Origin: Lactarius indigo
Lineage: Eukaryota; Basidiomycota; Agaricomycetes; Russulales; Russulaceae
Assembly: GCA_025766275.1 (NCBI GenBank)
Contig: JAFKAC010000239.1
Span: 1 to 50,530, forward strand
Length of the DNA stretch: 50,530 nucleotides
Direction: 5' to 3'
Part shown: piece by piece, positions 45,540 through 50,530 of the stretch
Layout: every line of letters starts with the position of its first letter
How positions within the stretch are numbered: the first letter of the stretch is position 1
Notes under the pieces: generated by a model
Seen by the model: only the letters and a program-made list of their open reading frames with translations
The model's database searches: none
Told to the model about the DNA's origin: nothing
Translations under genes and position numbers: made by a program

Positions 45540-47888
45540 ATGGCTAACTGGGCTGAAAAAGATATCCTTCCAGCCACCGTTTCGGTCCCAGGAAGGCATC
45601 CCCAGAGGCCCAAATGGAGGGTATATGGGCTTATCACCCTGTTCGCCGTCCCGATAGTACTGCGTTGTGCTCCTCACCTTGGACCGTTCTTACCCGGAAG
45701 AGGATTCGCACGCCTCAAAGACGCAAAGATCTGTCCTCAGGCTGATGCCCTCTACCCAGATCGCAACGCACCGCTCTGGGAGAGGCTTGGGAATGATTTC
45801 AGTCAGGATGCGTTCACTTTGAGGGCGGCGGAATGGCTCGGAGGCGCAGTGCGTGTTCCGTGAGTAGCTGTCCTCCTTTCGACGTCTTGTTATTGAGTTT
45901 CCCAGTACGGAATCCTACGACAAGATGGGCCCAGTCGGTGTGGATGAACGATGGGAAGCTTTCGGGCCGTTTCACGACTACCTCCTTCGGTCATTTCCCC
46001 TTACGTGTGTGATAACCTATTTTCGAAAGTGAGGACGAATTATCATCATGACCTTGCACATCACACCAGCCACGAGACTTTAACACTCACCAAAGTCAAC
46101 ACGTATGGATTGCTCTATGAGTGGAAGGGATCGGACGACAGTCTCAAACCTCTCCTTTTAGCCGCCCATCAAGGTTGGTCTCGCCGCGGACCTACGACAA
46201 CCCCTGCGCTTAACACTTTTTGATAGATGTTGTTCCTGTCGAGCCTAAGACTGTCGACCAGTGGAAATATCCCCCCTATTCGGGCCATTACGACGGTATA
46301 CATTAGTCGCGTCTCCAGGTGCTAGAGAACTCAGGATGGTTTTCCGTAGGCGAGTCCATTTGGGGAAGAGGAAGTACCGACGACAAGAGCGGACTGATTG
46401 GTATATTGTGCGTGGTATTTTGTCCCTCCCTTTTCGCGGAAATGAGCTTAATTCCAAGCAGCTCATCTGTCGAGACTTTACTCGAGAAAAATTTCAAGCC
46501 CACCCGTACCATTATTCTCGCATTCGGCTTTGATGAAGAGGCTAGCGGCTTGCAGGCTAGTAATACACTCCTTTCTAGTTCCGCGACTTGGCGTACGGTC
46601 GTAACACTGTTCTGACAGGGCGCTCAAAGTCTGTCTCAAGCATTACTGAAAACGTATGGCGAAGACTCTTTCGCGCTCCTCGTGGACGAAGGCAGTAAGT
46701 ACTGGGAAATGGTTGTCGATGGCTCTTATCAATCTTGTTCGTAGTTGGGTTTTCCGATGTAGGGGGCTCTGTCATTGCCGTCCCCGGCATTGCTGAGAAG
46801 GGATACTTCGATGCCATGGTGACGGTCTCTACTGCCGGTGGTCATTCCAGCATTCCGCCCCCTCATACTGTCGGGACCTTTTTGTTTTTTGTTGTCGCAC
46901 GTGACTTAATCGTCCTTCACAGAGTATTGGCATTCTCTCCCGTCTTCTCGTCGAGTTCGAAGCCAATCCGATCAAACCTCAGCTCGAACGTGACACTCCC
47001 ATTTTAGGACTGTTCAATGTGTAGGACAGCATGCCAAGGAGTTCCCGGCACACTTGCGCGCACTTATCAAGACATCTGCTCATTCTGACAGGGCATTGCG
47101 CAAACTGGAAGCGGAACTGATCAAAGACGAGACGTACAGATCGTTGATTGGCACTACACAGGCGATTGACCTTATTCAAGGTGGGGTGAAGACGAACGCG
47201 CTGCCCGAGGAAGCTTGGGCGGTCGTCAATCACCGGATTGCTACACAGAGGTTCGATCACGAGATTGTCTCATAGAATCACACTATTCATGTCGGGTGTT
47301 CAGCTCTATTACCGTGGTCCAACAGCGCGATGCTGACGTCCTGAAGCAATTGGCAAAGGAGTTCAATCTCACGTTCACTGCCTTCGGCGAGGACATTACT
47401 CCCAAGGGTACCCCCACTGCAGGAAAGCTCACTTTGACGGATGCCTGGGGAACTGGCTTGGAGCCTGCTCCGGTGACACCCACGGAAGACTCAGCTCCGT
47501 GGCAATTGTTGAGCGGGACGATCAAGGCCACTTTCAATGCTCACCGGGGTCTTGAAGGTGCGGACAATATATTCGTGAGCCCTGGAATTATGAGTGGAAA
47601 CACGGGTGGGTGTATTCTTTGGTCAACCACCCGTTGAATGTTGACCCGCGGCCGCAGACACGAGGTACTACTGGAAGCTCACTCCACACATCGTACGCTA
47701 TAGTCACCAAGGCGGAGTGGACACTAGTACCATACACTCCGTGAACGAACGTATGTTTTGTCTATCAATTTCCGATCAGGGTCTCAGTAACTTATGTATG
47801 GGCAGATATCGGTGCCAACGACTTTGTGGAGATGATCAGGTTCTTCACTACGCTGATTCTCAACGTGGATGAAACAACGACGTTGTAA
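45540..47888 (+). pseudogene. M20 carboxypeptidase, copy B: frameshifted in exon 9
   Basis: Same twelve-exon plan as copy A: 45540-45859, 45906-46004, 46070-46173, 46227-46295, 46350-46407, 46462-46555, 46619-46694, 46745-46869, 46923-47250, 47304-47605, 47658-47750, 47806-47888. All splice sites are usable, but exon 9 is 328 bp against 329 in A and C. One base is missing near 47003-47015, and the frame meets TAG at 47022-47024. The rest of exon 9 (HAKEFPAHLRALIKTS) continues in the shifted frame. The catalytic-domain half (AAHQ|DVVPV, GRGSTDDKSG, FGFDEEASG) is intact, so a truncated product of about 360 residues is possible. Intron 46556-46618 has a GC donor (CAG|GCTAGT). A sequencing error is the main alternative, since only one base is involved. 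Confidence 0.8.
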
Positions 47889-48665
47889 ACAGTGAGCGGT
47901 GCTCATGCTGGATTTTTCTCCGCAAGATGCGAACACGGTCACCTCACAGTGCACTAACAACGCATCCAACTAGTCCCGGGACTGATATTAGGCAATATTG
48001 ATTATGAGACTTGTCTCATTTGTCTCATTTTTATTGTATCTCGTTCTACGTTTTGTGTCTGCATTTCGATTTTGTTTCCGCCTACGCGTATAGGGGCCTG
48101 TCTGGGGCACGATGCATGATTTCTCGCACAAGACATGGGCCAGACCAAAAAAAAAATGATCAATTGAGAATGAGAATTACTGTAAGGAGAACCTTACAGC
48201 CAAACAGATAAAGAACTCAACTCACGACAGCCGTCATTCATCATAAATTTCAGGTGACTGGACGTACAATTTTGTGTGCAGGATACAGTACAAGATATTG
48301 TGTTGATGTATCGATATGGTATCAATGTGGGATTTCAACGGGGTCCGTTGATGTACCCATACTAACTCAATACGGGCTCCTGATGTTCAAGCTTGTCCGA
48401 CATAGACCTGGCATGACACCATCTGGTTGTTCTCACAAGCCACAAGCTTGCCAAAGACTCGGGGCTTGTCAGTGCTTCCACGTTGGGACCATGTGGGCCG
48501 AATATGGCAATTCATTGGTTGGAGCCACATGGTGCCCATGGACCGGCCGTTATGGTGTAGCGGACTGCGAACGTGACAATGTGCTCCGTATCTCACGATG
48601 TCGAATAACCAATAACTGGTGCCCACGCAAAGAGGCCGGACGAACGTCTCTTGTTTTCATCCACG
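47889..48665. other. Spacer between M20 copies B and C
   Basis: Repeats the copy A/B spacer at both ends, as described for 44734-45539. The middle (48090-48560) has no counterpart I could see there and no supported gene. Confidence 0.55.
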
Positions 48666-50530
48666 ATGGCTAACTGGGCTGAAAAGGATTTCCTCCCAGC
48701 TACTGTACCGCGCAATCAGAGGTTTAGATGGAGGGTGTATGGGCTTGTCACTCTGCTCGCCGTCCCGGCAGTGCTGCGTTGGGCTCCTCACCTTGGACCG
48801 TTCTTATCGAGAGGAGGATTTGGACGCCTCAACGACGCAAATATATGTCCTCAGGCCGATGTCCTCTACCCAAACCGCCACGCGCCGCTCTGGGAGAGGC
48901 TTGGAAATGATTTAGTCAGGGTGCATTTACTTTGAGAGCGGCGGAATGGCTCGGAGGCGCAGTGCGTGTTCCGTGAGTAGCCGCTCTCCGTTCGACGCCT
49001 TGTTATTGAGTTTCCCAGTACGGAATCCTACGACAAGATGGACCCAGTCGGTGTGGACGAGCGATGGGAAGCTTTCGGGCCGTTTCACGACTACCTCCTT
49101 CGGTCATTTCCCCTTACGTGTGTGATAACCTATTTTCGAAAGTGAGGACGAATTATCATCATGACCTTGCACATCACACCAGCCACGAGACTTTAACACT
49201 CACCAAAGTCAACACGTATGGATTGCTCTATGAGTGGAAGGGATCGGACGACAGTCTCAAACCTCTCCTTTTAGCCGCTCATCAAGGTTAGTCTGGCCAC
49301 GAACCTCAGGCTCTGAAATCACTAGGCATAACACTTGATAGACGTGGTTCCTGTCGACCCCAAGACCGTCGACCAGTGGAAATATCCCCCCTATTCTGGC
49401 CATTATGATGGTATATTCTAGTCTTGTCTTCAGGTGCTAGAGAACTCAGGATGGGTTTTCCATAGGCGAGTCCATCTGGGGAAGAGGAAGCGCCGATGAC
49501 AAGAGTGGATTGATCGGCATATTGTATGTGGTATTTTGTCCCTCCCCTACCGCAAAAATGAGGTTAATTCCAAACAGCTCATCTGTCGAGACTTTACTCG
49601 AGAAAGATTTCAAGCCCACCAGGACCATTGTTCTCGCATTCGGATTTGATGAAGAGGCTAGCGGCTTGCAGGCCAGTAATACCCCACTTTCTACTTCCGC
49701 GACTTTGCATACGGTCCTGACTCTGTTCTGACAGGGTGCTCAAAGACTGTCCCAGGCACTATTGAAAAAGTATGGCGAAAACTCCTTCGCGCTCCTCGTA
49801 GACGAGGGCGGTGAGTACTAGGAATATGGTCACCGATCGCTTGCACTTATCTGGTTTGTAGGTGGGATCGCCGAAGTAGGGGGCTCTGTCATTGCCGTCC
49901 CCGGCACCGCCGAGAAGGGGTATCTCGACGCCATGATGACGGTCTCTACTGCGGGTGGTCATTCTAGCGTCCCGCCCTCTCATACTGTCGGAGCTCCTTT
50001 TTTGTTCTGTAGTACGCGATCTAATCGTTCCTCACAGAGCATTGGCATTCTCTCCCGTCTCCTGGTCGAGTTCGAAGCCAATCCGATCAAACCTCAGCTC
50101 GATCGTGACACTCCTGTTTACGACCTTCTGCAGTGTGTGGGGCAGCACGCCAAGGGGTTCCCGGGACATTTACGCGCACTTATCAAGACATCTATTCATT
50201 CTGACAAGGCACTGCGCAAACTGGAGGCGGAATTGATCAAAGACCAAGAGATTAAATCGTTGATTGGTACTACACAAGCGATAGACCTCATTCAAGGTGG
50301 GGTGAAGACGAACGCGCTGCCTGAGGGAGCTTGGGCAGTCGTCAATCACCGGATTGCTACGCAAAGGTTCGATCGTGAGCCATTTCTTTAATCACGCTAC
50401 TCATGCCAAGCTTGCAGCTCTGTTGCCGCTGTCAAACGGCGCGATACTGACATCCTGAAGCACCTGGCGAATGAGTTCAATCTCACGTTCACTGCCTTCG
50501 GCGAGGACATCACCCCCGAGGGTGTTTCCA
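48666..50530 (+). pseudogene. M20 carboxypeptidase, copy C: frameshifted in exon 1, runs off the window
   Basis: Exons follow copies A and B: 48666-48972, 49019-49117, 49183-49286, 49342-49410, 49466-49523, 49578-49671, 49735-49810, 49862-49986, 50038-50366, 50418 onward. Exon 1 is 13 bp shorter than in B: an in-frame 12-bp loss near the start (MANWAEKDFLPATVPRNQ) and a one-base loss at about 48913, where NDFSQDAFT becomes NDLVRVHLL and stops at TGA 48933-48935. Every later exon is open, including exon 9, which is broken in B. The gene therefore carries only this one break in view. Intron 49672-49734 has a GC donor (CAG|GCCAGT). The last two and a half exons are outside the window. A single-base sequencing error would make it functional. 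Confidence 0.78.

Noticed and set aside
48254..48673. 139-residue frame upstream of M20 copy C
   Set aside because: Composition is odd (many Cys and Trp), there are no motifs, and part of it is the repeated intergenic unit and the 5' flank of copy C.

Overview
The window is nuclear DNA of a filamentous basidiomycete, most likely an Agaricomycete (mushroom-forming fungus). The evidence is the dense layout of intron-rich housekeeping genes on both strands, introns mostly of 46-70 bp with GT..AG ends and CTGA/CTAA-like branch points, and proteins that match fungal or metazoan families (Arp2, SF3B1, AP-1 gamma, DBR1, SLC25A38). The genus cannot be told from this sequence.

Layout. 1-684: 3' end of a pyridoxal kinase gene. 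846-2375 (-): Arp2. 2400-5330 (+): first arm of a large inverted duplication, holding decayed coding remnants and an Old Yellow Enzyme (OYE) gene. 5330-9250: gene-poor DNA with a MITE-like element. 9316-12084 (-): a five-exon MULE-type transposase gene with a SWIM zinc finger. 13597-16921: two divergent Ser/Thr-rich single-pass membrane protein genes. 17090-21144 (+): MOZART1 and SF3B1, tightly packed. 21600-22080: repeat-rich spacer. 22433-24547 (+): a double F-box gene made of two tandem modules joined by an intron. 25482-28790 (-): AP-1 gamma-adaptin with 13 exons. 29430-31900 (-): second arm of the inverted duplication with the second OYE gene. 32530-33894 (+): a dihydroflavonol-4-reductase-like SDR. 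34340-35951 (+): lariat debranching enzyme. 36267-37887 (+): mitochondrial short/branched-chain acyl-CoA dehydrogenase. 38559-39887 (-) and 40080-41276 (+): divergent genes for a mitochondrial glycine carrier (Hem25 type) and an SLC35B4/Yea4-type nucleotide-sugar transporter. 42380-50530 (+): three tandem copies, about 3.1 kb apart, of a vacuolar-type M20 carboxypeptidase (CPS1). The first is intact, the second and third each carry a one-base frameshift, and the third runs off the window.

Most genes are unrelated housekeeping functions and form no operon-like system. The recent-evolution signals are the inverted OYE duplication, the M20 triplication with a 217-bp tract identical between copies two and three (probable gene conversion), the fused F-box modules, and the two transposon-related loci. 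Two functional links exist, neither implying co-regulation: SF3B1 and DBR1 both act in splicing and intron turnover, and Arp2 and MOZART1 in cytoskeleton nucleation.

Exon boundaries were worked out by hand from splice signals, reading phase and family conservation. I found no convincing tRNA, rRNA or CRISPR. Family names rest on recognised motifs and conserved blocks, not on database searches.
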